64,000 bases of DNA from Olavius algarvensis Delta 4 endosymbiont. GTDB lineage: Bacteria; Desulfobacterota; Desulfobacteria; Desulfobacterales; CAJINA01. Positions 16,168 through 24,039 of this stretch are shown in pieces (position 1 is the stretch's first letter; each line of letters opens with the position of its first letter). Below the pieces are notes generated by a model. That model was given only the letters and a program-made list of their open reading frames with translations, was not told the origin of the DNA and did not search any database. The stretch lies in the NCBI GenBank assembly GCA_905176665.1, contig CAJINA010000259.1, forward strand, positions 241,203-305,202, read 5' to 3'. Both the position numbers and the translations under genes were made by a program.

Positions 16168-18339
16168 TTAGCGGTTCAAGGCGTACAATCTCAGGATCCT
16201 GAGCTCCGTATAGCCGATCTCGCCCTTGAATGCCTTGTAGACCGCCGACAGAAATTCCAGCCCCAGCGCCTGGGCCTCTATCTGCGCAATCAGGGCATCG
16301 GCCTTTTCCGACGTCAAATCGATAACTTCCAGTAAACCATCCGGCCGCAGGGAATGACCGTCAAGATGGTAGCGGTTCAGGTGCCCCAGCACTGTCTCCA
16401 GTTTCACCTGATAGTGCGCCATCAGGTCCGCGATGGATCGGCCCTGGTTATAGCGTTCGCCAACCACCTGGTATCGTTTGGGGCCGGTGGCGTTGTCGGA
16501 CGTCGGCTGCACAGGTATTTCCGGGGCCGGGGACGCTTCAATATGATGCCGCCGGCAGTATTCGGAAATGATATCGGTAAAAAGCTCACCATACTTCGCG
16601 CACTTGACCTGCCCCACCCCGTGAATATCACCCAGCTGTGCAATGGTACGCGGATATGCACCGGCCATGTCGGCCAATGTCCGGTCGGCGAAGATGACAA
16701 AGGGGGGCACATCCTGAGCGCGGGCTATTTCCAGCCGTTTTTGCCGCAGCAGTTCAAACAGATCCCGGTCGTAGTCGGATACCCCCGGACGCTTTTCAGG
16801 CGCAGGCCTTGTGGGGGGCTCCGGTGCCTGCAACCGCCCAAATACATTTGCTTCGCCCTTGAATACGGCCCACGCCTTCCGGGTCAATTGCAGGCTCCCG
16901 AATTCCATGTCCTGCGCCATGAGCCCCTGGTGCAGGCACTGCCAGCCCAGAGACTGCCACTGTCGTTTTGAAAGCTCCCGGCCGATGCCGTAGGTCGACA
17001 GGCGGTCATGCCCCAAACTCAACACCCGCTGACCCTTGGAACCACGCAGCACATCAATGACATGGTTCATGCCGAAACGCTCGCCGGTCCGCCTGACGCA
17101 GGAGAGAAATTTTTGCGCGGCCACGGTGAGGTCTTCGGGTGCGACTTTTTCTTCGGTGCAGTTGTCACATGCACCGCAATTGCCGGTATGGCGCTCTCCG
17201 AAATACCCCAGCAGCGGGACTCGCCGGCAGTCACTGGATTCAATCATCCCGAGCAACGTGTTGAGCTGCAGGTTCGCCACCCGTTGTTCCGCCGGACTCT
17301 TTTGGGTAATGAAATGCCTGACCTTGTAGATGTCGCCATATCCGAACAGCAGGAGACAATCGGCCGGCAATCCGTCCCGCCCCGCCCGTCCAATCTCCTG
17401 GTAGTAACTTTCAATATTGCGGGGTAAATCGTGATGAATCACGAAACGTACGTTGGACTTGTCGATCCCCATGCCGAACGCGATGGTGGCTACCATGATC
17501 TGCACTTGATCTTTTGCGAAGTGTTCCTGATTGCGTTTGCGGACCGCTTCGTCTAGACCGGCATGGTAAAGCCGGGCGACAAAGCCCTGCGCCACGAGGC
17601 TTTGGGCGAGGCCGTCCACTTGCCGGCGGGTAGCGCAGTAGATAATGCCGGCTTGATCAGGATGCTTTTTTAGAAAATCGTGGACCTGGCGCCCGGCATG
17701 AATTTTGGGAACGATCCGGAGAAAAAGGTTGTCGCGATTGAAACTGGCGATAAAGGTTTGGCCGTCGGCGACCCCCAAAGTCTGCTGAATATCCACCCGC
17801 ACCCGTTCGGTGGCCGTGGCCGTCAACGCCACACAGACCGCCTGCTCAAAGCGACGGCGAACCTCAATCAACTGGCGGTATTCCGGCCTGAAATCATGCC
17901 CCCAATCAGAGATGCAGTGGGCTTCGTCTATGGCCAGGCAGTCCACACCTACGCTGCCGAGTAATTGCAGGATATCGGGTTTGAGCAGGGTTTCCGGAGC
18001 CACATAAAGCAGACGGGCCTGCTTTTGTTTCAAGGCTGCCAGGTTGGCCTGGTAGGCTTCCATGGTAAGGGAACTGTTTAATAGCACTGCCGGCACCCCG
18101 TTCTCGGTAAGTTGCCGGACCTGATCCTTCATGAGCGAGATCAAAGGCGACACAACCACCGTCAGGTTCTTGAATAGCAGCGCCGGTATCTGGTAGCACA
18201 GCGACTTTCCGCCTCCGGTCGGCATAATGACCAGGGTGTCCTGCCCACTGAGAATGGACGCAATCACCGGGGCCTGCAGGGAAATAAAATCATCGTACCC
18301 GAAGACCTTCTTCAGAATCTTTTTGGCGTTATCCAGCAT
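16168..18339 (-). CDS. recQ: ATP-dependent DNA helicase RecQ
   Basis: 723 residues. Order: DExH helicase core with Walker A (IMPTGGGKSLCYQIPAL), DEAH box (AIDEAHCISDWGHDF), motif III (ALTATAT) and motif VI (QEIGRAGRDG). Then comes the RecQ zinc-binding region (C-x-A-C-D-N-C near FGERHTGNCGACDNC), the winged-helix RQC part, and an HRDC domain (LFELLRQKRLEIARAQDVPP). A C-terminal helix-turn-helix-like tail (GRSIADLMAHYQVKLETV) occurs in many RecQ proteins. It unwinds DNA 3'-5' in recombination and fork repair. The gene is single, starting at ATG 18339. Confidence 0.95.
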   Translation of the reverse strand: MLDNAKKILKKVFGYDDFISLQAPVIASILSGQDTLVIMPTGGGKSLCYQIPALLFKNLTVVVSPLISLMKDQVRQLTENGVPAVLLNSSLTMEAYQANLAALKQKQARLLYVAPETLLKPDILQLLGSVGVDCLAIDEAHCISDWGHDFRPEYRQLIEVRRRFEQAVCVALTATATERVRVDIQQTLGVADGQTFIASFNRDNLFLRIVPKIHAGRQVHDFLKKHPDQAGIIYCATRRQVDGLAQSLVAQGFVARLYHAGLDEAVRKRNQEHFAKDQVQIMVATIAFGMGIDKSNVRFVIHHDLPRNIESYYQEIGRAGRDGLPADCLLLFGYGDIYKVRHFITQKSPAEQRVANLQLNTLLGMIESSDCRRVPLLGYFGERHTGNCGACDNCTEEKVAPEDLTVAAQKFLSCVRRTGERFGMNHVIDVLRGSKGQRVLSLGHDRLSTYGIGRELSKRQWQSLGWQCLHQGLMAQDMEFGSLQLTRKAWAVFKGEANVFGRLQAPEPPTRPAPEKRPGVSDYDRDLFELLRQKRLEIARAQDVPPFVIFADRTLADMAGAYPRTIAQLGDIHGVGQVKCAKYGELFTDIISEYCRRHHIEASPAPEIPVQPTSDNATGPKRYQVVGERYNQGRSIADLMAHYQVKLETVLGHLNRYHLDGHSLRPDGLLEVIDLTSEKADALIAQIEAQALGLEFLSAVYKAFKGEIGYTELRILRLYALNR

Positions 18340-18423
18340 AAAAGAATATTGGGTGGTGCCAACCGGAATGGCCGGCGGATTGGGGCCGCAGTCTAAAGGG
18401 CCGGTTCATAGCAACCGACGCCA

Positions 18424-19803
18424 CTACACCGTTCGGAATTGGCTGAAAATCGCGTCGACCCGTTCTGCAGGTAAAACACCTTTTTCCCTTACAACGGCTT
18501 CGACGGTTTTGCCTTCCGCGTAGGCCCGGTGAGCGATTTCGGCGGACTTGTCGTATCCCAGGTCCGGGACAAGGTAGGTGGCAAGCGCCAGGCTGTCCTC
18601 AATGGTGCCGAGACATTTTTCCTGATCGGCCTCAATACCACGGATACAGCGCTGTGTAAAGATATCGGCGGCATTGGTTAACAACTGGATGGATTGATGC
18701 AGGTTATGGATGATGATTGGCTGCATGGCATTCAACTCGAAGTGACCGCCCTTGCCGGCCAGGGTGATGACGGCATCATTGCCGATCACCTGGGCCGCGG
18801 CCTGGATGACGGCCTCCGGGATAACCGGATTGACCTTGCCCGGCATGATGGATGACCCGGGTTGAACAGCAGGCAGGCGAATTTCGCCAAGCCCGCTGCG
18901 CGGTCCGCTGCCCAGCCAACGAATATCATTGGCAACTTTGGTCAGGCTGACGGCAACGGTTTTAAGCAGGCCTCCGGCGGCCACCGCCGCATCCCGTGCC
19001 CCCTGGGCCTCGAAGTGGTTCTGGGCCTTGCGAAACTGAAAACCGGTATGCTGCGCAATGAGCGCGATGACCTTCTCGGCAAATTCAGGATGGGTATTGA
19101 GCCCATTGCCGACCGCCGTGCCGCCCAGGGGCAGTTCCGCCAACTCGTGGGTGACATTTGTGGCCCGGGTAACGCCTTTCTGAACCTGGTAAGTATAACC
19201 GGCGAACTCGTCACCAAGCTTGATGGGGACCGCATCCTGCAGGTGGGTCCGGCCGATTTTACCGATATTCTCGAAAGCCAGGGCCTTTTCCCAAAGCGCC
19301 ATGGCCAACTGCTCCAGTCCTGGTACCAGGCTGTCCTTGACCGCCACCACCGTCGAGACGTGCAGCGCGGTTGGAATGACGTCATTGCTGGACTGGCCCA
19401 GATTGACATGATCGTTGGGATGCACCGGCTCCCGACCACCCCTTTTGCCGGTTACAAGTTCATTGGCCCGGGACGCGATGACCTCATTCATGTTCATGTT
19501 GGTTGACGTCCCGCTGCCGGTTTGAAACACATCCACGGGAAACTGATCAGCCAGCTTACCGTCCTGGATTTCCTGGCAGACGGTGTCAATGGCCGTGGCC
19601 ACCGCTTCGTCCAGGAGACCCAGATCGCGGTTCACCCGGGCGGCCATCTGCTTGATCAAGGCCAGGGTTTTTAAAAAGGCGGGCGGCATCTGCATGCCGC
19701 TTACCGGGAAGTTTTCGACTGCTCTCTGTGTGGAGGCCCCATAGTAGGCACTTTCCGGCACCTGAACCTCACCCAGTGAATCCTTCTCTACCCTGTGTTC
19801 CAT
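18424..19803 (-). CDS. fumC: Class II fumarate hydratase
   Basis: 459 residues; reversible hydration of fumarate to L-malate in the TCA cycle. Diagnostic motifs: GSGTSTNMNMNEVIA, HPNDHVNLGQSSNDVIPTA, GRTHLQDAVPI and the signature GSSIMPGKVNPV with the catalytic Ser loop. The start at 19803 is chosen because GGAGG lies five bases upstream and the protein then begins MEHRVEKDSLGEVQVPE, as in FumC; the longer frame upstream adds non-homologous residues. It is 26 bases downstream of the VOC gene in the same direction, so tpx-VOC-fumC may be one transcript. Confidence 0.95.
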   Translation of the reverse strand: MEHRVEKDSLGEVQVPESAYYGASTQRAVENFPVSGMQMPPAFLKTLALIKQMAARVNRDLGLLDEAVATAIDTVCQEIQDGKLADQFPVDVFQTGSGTSTNMNMNEVIASRANELVTGKRGGREPVHPNDHVNLGQSSNDVIPTALHVSTVVAVKDSLVPGLEQLAMALWEKALAFENIGKIGRTHLQDAVPIKLGDEFAGYTYQVQKGVTRATNVTHELAELPLGGTAVGNGLNTHPEFAEKVIALIAQHTGFQFRKAQNHFEAQGARDAAVAAGGLLKTVAVSLTKVANDIRWLGSGPRSGLGEIRLPAVQPGSSIMPGKVNPVIPEAVIQAAAQVIGNDAVITLAGKGGHFELNAMQPIIIHNLHQSIQLLTNAADIFTQRCIRGIEADQEKCLGTIEDSLALATYLVPDLGYDKSAEIAHRAYAEGKTVEAVVREKGVLPAERVDAIFSQFRTV

Positions 19804-19829
19804 GACGTCCTCCGCTGAATTTGGGGAAC

Positions 19830-20411
19830 CTAAGTACAATCGGTGGTGAATATGCGCCCCTCGCCGGGGTAGACCGTATCGTCCGAGACGGCCGTGTGTT
19901 CTGCGGTTGCCGGCCACTTGGCCGGCACCGGATCAGCCCCTTCGCGGGCCGCCCGGCTGGGATGGGAATCGCACATGCGAGGCTTTTGGCGCACGTCCAC
20001 AGCATCGATAGACACGCTGAACTCGATGGGAATCTGGTTGGGATCGAATGAATATATGGAGTGGATGAATCCGTGGTCGATTATCTCTGAAACCCAGAAA
20101 CCGGCTGCTTCAAGCTTACCTTTAAGGGCTACCAGTTCGGCACTGCTGGCAACCCCCAGGGCGATGTGATCGAAAGCAAAGGGGCCCTTGACGGGCACCC
20201 CGTGATCTTTAAGCGGGATCTGCTCGACACCGTCCCATTCGAAAAAGGCGATCATATCCGTCGGGGACAATTCAAAAAAATAGTGCCGATAGTTACCATT
20301 GCCCAGCCCAGCCACCAGGCGCGCCCCCAGCAGGTCGCGCCAGAAACCAATGGTGGTATCCATGTCGTTGGTGGCCATGGCCAGGTGGTTGATGCCCGTA
20401 AAAGGGGTCAT
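19830..20411 (-). CDS. VOC (glyoxalase/dioxygenase fold) protein
   Basis: 193 residues from the ATG at 20411. A single VOC domain fills residues ~3-130: INHLAMATNDMDTTIGFWRD, RHYFFEL, and FDHIALGVAS then IYSFDPNQIPIEFS. The two metal-ligand histidines (HLA and HIA) and a Glu are in place, so it probably binds a divalent metal. Glyoxalase-like, dioxygenase-like or resistance functions are all possible. The C-terminal ~55 residues are polar with no domain. A GAAAGAGG box precedes the ATG, and the gap to tpx is only 16 bases, indicating co-transcription. Confidence 0.82.
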   Translation of the reverse strand: MTPFTGINHLAMATNDMDTTIGFWRDLLGARLVAGLGNGNYRHYFFELSPTDMIAFFEWDGVEQIPLKDHGVPVKGPFAFDHIALGVASSAELVALKGKLEAAGFWVSEIIDHGFIHSIYSFDPNQIPIEFSVSIDAVDVRQKPRMCDSHPSRAAREGADPVPAKWPATAEHTAVSDDTVYPGEGRIFTTDCT

Positions 20412-20427
20412 GCGGCCTCTTTCGGAA

Positions 20428-21030
20428 TTATGAACCGCCCCGACCATCGTCACAAGGCTCGCCGAAGTCATCGGCCCGGGAATGTTCGGCGGTGGCAGAC
20501 GTAACACAGACGTCCAGGTCATCTCCGGAAGCACCCAGGGCTGCGAAGGCGCTTTCGTAATCCGGTTCTTCTGATATTTCAGGTGCCAGCTGAGAATGGA
20601 TTACCTTCTTGTTTTCATCAATGACCACAACCGCGCGGGCCAGCAAACCTTCCAAAGGTCCATCGACCAAGGTCACACCGTATTTTTCGCCAAAGGACAG
20701 ATCCTTGAGAACCGAAGCTGAAACCACATTTTCTATGCCTTCCGCGCCACAGAAACGCTCGTGAGCAAAAGGCAAGTCCCGTGAAACACAAATGACGGCG
20801 GTATTGTCGAATTTGGTAAATTCAGCATTAAACTTTCTTACCGAAAGTGCGCAGACCGGCGTATCGATGCTCGGGAATATATTCAAAACCACTTTTTTCC
20901 CGGCATAGTCGTTGAGGTTTATATCCGAAAGATCTCTACCGGTTAGTGAAAAATCCACCGCTTCCGCTCCAACCGCCGGCAAGTCACCAGAGGTATTCAC
21001 AGGGTTTCCTTTCAGTGCTGTTTGGGCCAT
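20428..21030 (-). CDS. tpx: Thiol peroxidase (Tpx-type peroxiredoxin) with C-terminal extension
   Basis: 200 residues. It reduces hydroperoxides using thioredoxin. Peroxidatic C60 lies in FPSIDTPVCALSVRKFN and resolving C94 in SRDLPFAHERFCGAEGIENV, matching the E. coli Tpx arrangement. Typical Tpx proteins (~165-170 residues) end near EPDYESAFAAL. This one continues ~35 residues with a polar, low-complexity tail, which suggests a lost stop codon or a late frameshift. Start ATG 21030 with AGGAGG eight bases upstream. A Rex-like operator lies about 85 bases upstream, so redox (NADH/NAD+) control is plausible. Confidence 0.92.
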   Translation of the reverse strand: MAQTALKGNPVNTSGDLPAVGAEAVDFSLTGRDLSDINLNDYAGKKVVLNIFPSIDTPVCALSVRKFNAEFTKFDNTAVICVSRDLPFAHERFCGAEGIENVVSASVLKDLSFGEKYGVTLVDGPLEGLLARAVVVIDENKKVIHSQLAPEISEEPDYESAFAALGASGDDLDVCVTSATAEHSRADDFGEPCDDGRGGS

Positions 21031-21115
21031 ATCATTTTCCTCCTTTGGTACAACTTGGGTTTACCTGCTTTGTGTAGTGCAACGTCTTTTTAACATGGCA
21101 ACAACCGTGCCACAC

Positions 21116-21133
21116 TTGTTAAATCGTTCACAA
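21116..21133. promoter_or_regulatory. Rex-like operator upstream of tpx
   Basis: TTGTTAA-ATCG-TTCACAA differs by one base from the Rex palindrome TTGTGAA-N4-TTCACAA. It lies in the tpx promoter region. Rex senses the NADH/NAD+ ratio and controls energy genes in sulfate reducers. Confidence 0.45.
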
Positions 21134-21236
21134 ATAGAGAACAACAAGTTAACATGCTGTTATTGCAAAGATTAGTTATAAAGCACATTTTACTCAGCCC
21201 CACCTCCTCTCCAAACCGGTTCTTGGTAAACAAAAT

Positions 21237-21271
21237 CTCAGGCAGAATGAGACAGTTTGTCTCTGCCTGAT
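21237..21271 (-). terminator. Hairpin terminator after P5C dehydrogenase gene
   Basis: TCAGGCA/TGCCTGA and inner GAGAC/GTCTC form a bulged hairpin just past the stop at 21296. On the minus strand it is followed by GATTTTGTTT, giving an intrinsic-terminator shape. Confidence 0.55.
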
Positions 21272-21295
21272 GATACAGTTATGTCACAAACACTA

Positions 21296-22927
21296 TTAGG
21301 GCTGCTCCATCAACGGGTACCGATAGTTGAGCGGTGGATTGAAATTTTCTTTAATGGTCCGCGGGCTGAGCCAGCGGTATAGGTTCAGCATGCTGCCGGC
21401 CTTGTCATTGGTTCCCGATGCGCGGGCGCCGCCGAATGGCTGCTGCCCTACCACCGCACCGGTCGGTTTGTCGTTGATGTAAAAATTGCCGGCGGCATTC
21501 ACCAGTATCCGCCTGGCAGCCGTAATGGCCTGCCGGTCACGGGCAAACACGGCGCCGGTCAACCCGTAGATGGATGTCTCGTCGCACAGTTTCAGTGTGT
21601 CTTCGTAGGCTTCGTCCGGATAGACAAAAACAGTCAGAACCGGTCCGAATATTTCTTCCACCATGGTTCGAAAATCAGGCTGGTCCGCCTGTATGAGTGT
21701 CGGTTCAATAAAGTATCCCTCGCTGGCGTCCCCACCGCCGCCGGCCAGAATCCGGGCATCCGGATGATGTTTGACATCATCCAGAATTCCCGTGATTTTA
21801 TCGAATGCGCTCCGGTCAATCACGGCATTGACAAACGTGGACAAGTCCTCGGGCGACCCCATCTTGATATCCCGCATGGCACTTGTCAGATCACCGCGCA
21901 CCGATTCCCAGAGCGATTGCGGTATATAGGCCCGCGAAGCGGCGCTGCATTTCTGCCCCTGGTATTCAAACGCGCCGCGCACCAGGGCCGTCACGGCCGC
22001 CCGCCGGTCCGCGGATGGATGCAGCATGACGAAATCTTTGCCCCCGGTTTCGCCGACAATGCGGGGATAATTGCGATACCGGGTGATATGGCGGCCGACA
22101 GTCTGCCAGATCGATTGAAAAACAGTGGTAGACCCCGTAAAATGGACCCCGGCCAGAGCCGGATCCTTGAGGGCAGTGGCGGCTATGGCGCTGCCCGATC
22201 CCGGCAGGAAATTTATGACCCCGTCCGGCAAACCGGCTTCCTGGAAAATCTGCATCAATAAATGGGCAGAATAGACGGCGGCAGACGCCGGTTTCCAGAT
22301 GACCGTATTACCCAGCATGGCGGGCGCCGCTGCCAGGTTGCCCGCAATGGCCGTAAAATTAAAGGGGCTGACGGCCAGGACGAACCCCTCCAGGGGTCGG
22401 TATTCCAATTGGTTGCGCTCGCCCGGTGTGGAAATGGGCTGCTGGCGATAAATGCGTGCGGCGTAATGGGCGTTGAGCCTGAGAAAATCCGCCAGTTCGC
22501 AGACTGCGTCGATTTCGGCCTGGAACACGCCTTTACCCTGGGCCAGAATGGTCGCTGCATTCAGTTGCATCCGGTACGGTCCCGATATCAGTTCCGCCGC
22601 TTTTTGAAAGACCGCCAGCCGGTCCTCCCAGCGGGTCTGGGCCCACCCGGGCGCTGCGTGGGCAGCCGCATCAATCGCCAAGTGGGCGTGGGATTCGCCG
22701 GCCCGCCGGTAGGTCCCCAGTAAGTGCCTGTGATCGTGGGGAATCCGGCATTCCCCGGTTTCTCCCGTATGGATTTCCCGGCCGCCGATAATGAGTGGAA
22801 TTTCTATGGCTTGCTCTCTGAGGCGGATCAACTCCGCCTTGAGCGCCGCACGTTCGGCGCTGCCCGGCAGGTACCCCAACACGGGTTCATTCACCGGGTG
22901 TATGATATCAGTCTGTCTGCCGCTCAT
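21296..22927 (-). CDS. L-glutamate gamma-semialdehyde (P5C) dehydrogenase
   Basis: 543 residues, NAD-dependent oxidation of P5C/glutamate semialdehyde to glutamate, the second step of proline catabolism. It is a stand-alone ALDH4-type enzyme without a proline dehydrogenase domain. Residue wording is close to mammalian ALDH4A1: AATILAQGKGVFQAEIDA, GFVLAVSPFNFTAIAGN, catalytic Glu in GETGGK, catalytic Cys in EYQGQKCSAASRAY, EEIFGPVLTVFVYPD, and GNFYINDKPTGAVVGQQPFG. Start ATG 22927 has AAGGAG. A good promoter lies upstream and a hairpin downstream, so it is monocistronic. No proline dehydrogenase gene is in view. Confidence 0.9.
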   Translation of the reverse strand: MSGRQTDIIHPVNEPVLGYLPGSAERAALKAELIRLREQAIEIPLIIGGREIHTGETGECRIPHDHRHLLGTYRRAGESHAHLAIDAAAHAAPGWAQTRWEDRLAVFQKAAELISGPYRMQLNAATILAQGKGVFQAEIDAVCELADFLRLNAHYAARIYRQQPISTPGERNQLEYRPLEGFVLAVSPFNFTAIAGNLAAAPAMLGNTVIWKPASAAVYSAHLLMQIFQEAGLPDGVINFLPGSGSAIAATALKDPALAGVHFTGSTTVFQSIWQTVGRHITRYRNYPRIVGETGGKDFVMLHPSADRRAAVTALVRGAFEYQGQKCSAASRAYIPQSLWESVRGDLTSAMRDIKMGSPEDLSTFVNAVIDRSAFDKITGILDDVKHHPDARILAGGGGDASEGYFIEPTLIQADQPDFRTMVEEIFGPVLTVFVYPDEAYEDTLKLCDETSIYGLTGAVFARDRQAITAARRILVNAAGNFYINDKPTGAVVGQQPFGGARASGTNDKAGSMLNLYRWLSPRTIKENFNPPLNYRYPLMEQP

Positions 22928-23021
22928 GGTCGTTCTCCTTATATGCTATGCAACCGCGGCGCCACCCGTGCGCGCGGGCACAGTCGGGCCACGATGGGTT
23001 CGGTTAACACGGTGCTATGCC

Positions 23022-23050
23022 AATATAGGCACAGCTCCGCTCCTTGACAA
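23022..23050 (-). promoter_or_regulatory. Promoter for P5C dehydrogenase gene
   Basis: On the minus strand: TTGTCA (23050-23045), a 17-base spacer, TATATT (23027-23022), ~95 bases before the ATG at 22927. Confidence 0.6.
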
Positions 23051-23087
23051 GGCTGCGCCGGCATCCGGCCGGGCAGTGACGGCTATT

Positions 23088-23101
23088 TTGATATAGGTCA
23101 A
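23088..23101. promoter_or_regulatory. FNR/CRP-type palindrome
   Basis: TTGAT-ATAG-GTCAA differs by one base from the FNR box TTGAT-N4-ATCAA. It lies 84 bases before the small coiled-coil gene that opens the plus-strand cluster. HcpR or another FNR-family regulator could bind. Confidence 0.4.
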
Positions 23102-23184
23102 TGACAGACAGATGAATCGTCCTTATGAATAGGTAAAAGATCTCCCGGATTTGCCCGCATAACAGACAAAAAGAGGAAGGCGCC

Positions 23185-23370
23185 ATGCAGTCTCTTGAAA
23201 ACCTGGAAAAAAGACTCAGGCAAGTCGAAGAGAAACTCGAAGATGCCGAGGGCCGGTTGCCCGCCCACTCCATAAGACCCTGGCAAATGGAAGCGCTTTT
23301 CGAGTTGGAAGAAGAACGTGACACCCTGGTAGCTGAAATCCAAACCCTGCGCAAAAATCAGTCACCGTAG
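23185..23370 (+). CDS. Small coiled-coil protein
   Basis: 61 residues, two charged amphipathic helices (LENLEKRLRQVEEKLEDAE and EALFELEEERDTLVAEIQTL) joined by a RLPAHSIRPWQ turn. An antiparallel coiled coil or dimer is expected. An AGAGGAAGG box precedes the ATG. It is eight bases from the DUF3786 gene, so the two are transcribed together. No family was recognised; small conserved proteins of this kind are easily missed. Confidence 0.7.
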   Translation: MQSLENLEKRLRQVEEKLEDAEGRLPAHSIRPWQMEALFELEEERDTLVAEIQTLRKNQSP

Positions 23371-23378
23371 AGGACCGC

Positions 23379-23978
23379 ATGCAACAATCGAACTCAGGCC
23401 CGGCCCCAGGGCCGGTGCATCCCGACCAATTGGCTGCCGTGGCCAAAAATTCAGAAGCCGCCCTGGAAAACCAGCATCTCCAAATTCCTTTTTTCGAAAC
23501 CCGCTACAGACTTGGCCCCACCACCGTCTGCGGACCGACGGGCGAACGGCCCACTGAAACCATTTGCGACCTATTGGTCAACTATGTACTTAATTTTCCA
23601 GCAGTCTTACCGAAAACCGACCGCCTGGTATCCTTTCGTGAACTTGAAGGTGCCGGCCCCCTGGTGGTCAGTTTCGCCAATAATACCAATAAGACGATTA
23701 TGACCACCTTTGCCGGGAAGCGGCCCCTGCTCGAAGCAGCCGCCGGAGACCTGGGGGGGCGGCCCCGAAACCACGCTTGTGGATTTGACCTGTCACTTAA
23801 ATTTCAGGCGCTGCCGCATATCCCGCTCTACCTGCAGTTCAATGATGCCGAGGCCCCCTTCCCGGCCCAGTGCAGCCTGCTGCTGGAGGCCTCCATCGAA
23901 GCATTTTTAGACATGCGGTCGATTTTTACCCTGGGAACTTTTTTGTGCGGGCAACTGGCAGCAAGGGGTTACGATTGA
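23379..23978 (+). CDS. DUF3786 protein
   Basis: 199 residues, soluble. The segment from IPFFETRYRLGPTTVCGPTG through VLPKTDRLVSFRELEGAGPL to FDLSLKFQALPHIPLYLQFN matches DUF3786 as I remember it: a family of anaerobes, often next to corrinoid or acetyl-CoA pathway genes, with no established role. Near the C-terminus is EAPFPAQCSLLLEASIEAFL. Start ATG 23379 with AGAGGA. It follows the coiled-coil gene directly and precedes an aldo/keto reductase. Confidence 0.75.
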   Translation: MQQSNSGPAPGPVHPDQLAAVAKNSEAALENQHLQIPFFETRYRLGPTTVCGPTGERPTETICDLLVNYVLNFPAVLPKTDRLVSFRELEGAGPLVVSFANNTNKTIMTTFAGKRPLLEAAAGDLGGRPRNHACGFDLSLKFQALPHIPLYLQFNDAEAPFPAQCSLLLEASIEAFLDMRSIFTLGTFLCGQLAARGYD

Positions 23979-24039
23979 CGTTGCATCTCGGCGCGCGCAA
24001 ATGGTAGGCTGCCGCAGGGCAGCGTAAAAGGAGATCACC

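Noticed and set aside
23044..23072. Plus-strand TTGACA near 23044 as a promoter for the coiled-coil gene
   Set aside because: No acceptable -10 at 16-18 bases; the same bases form the -35 of the good minus-strand promoter.
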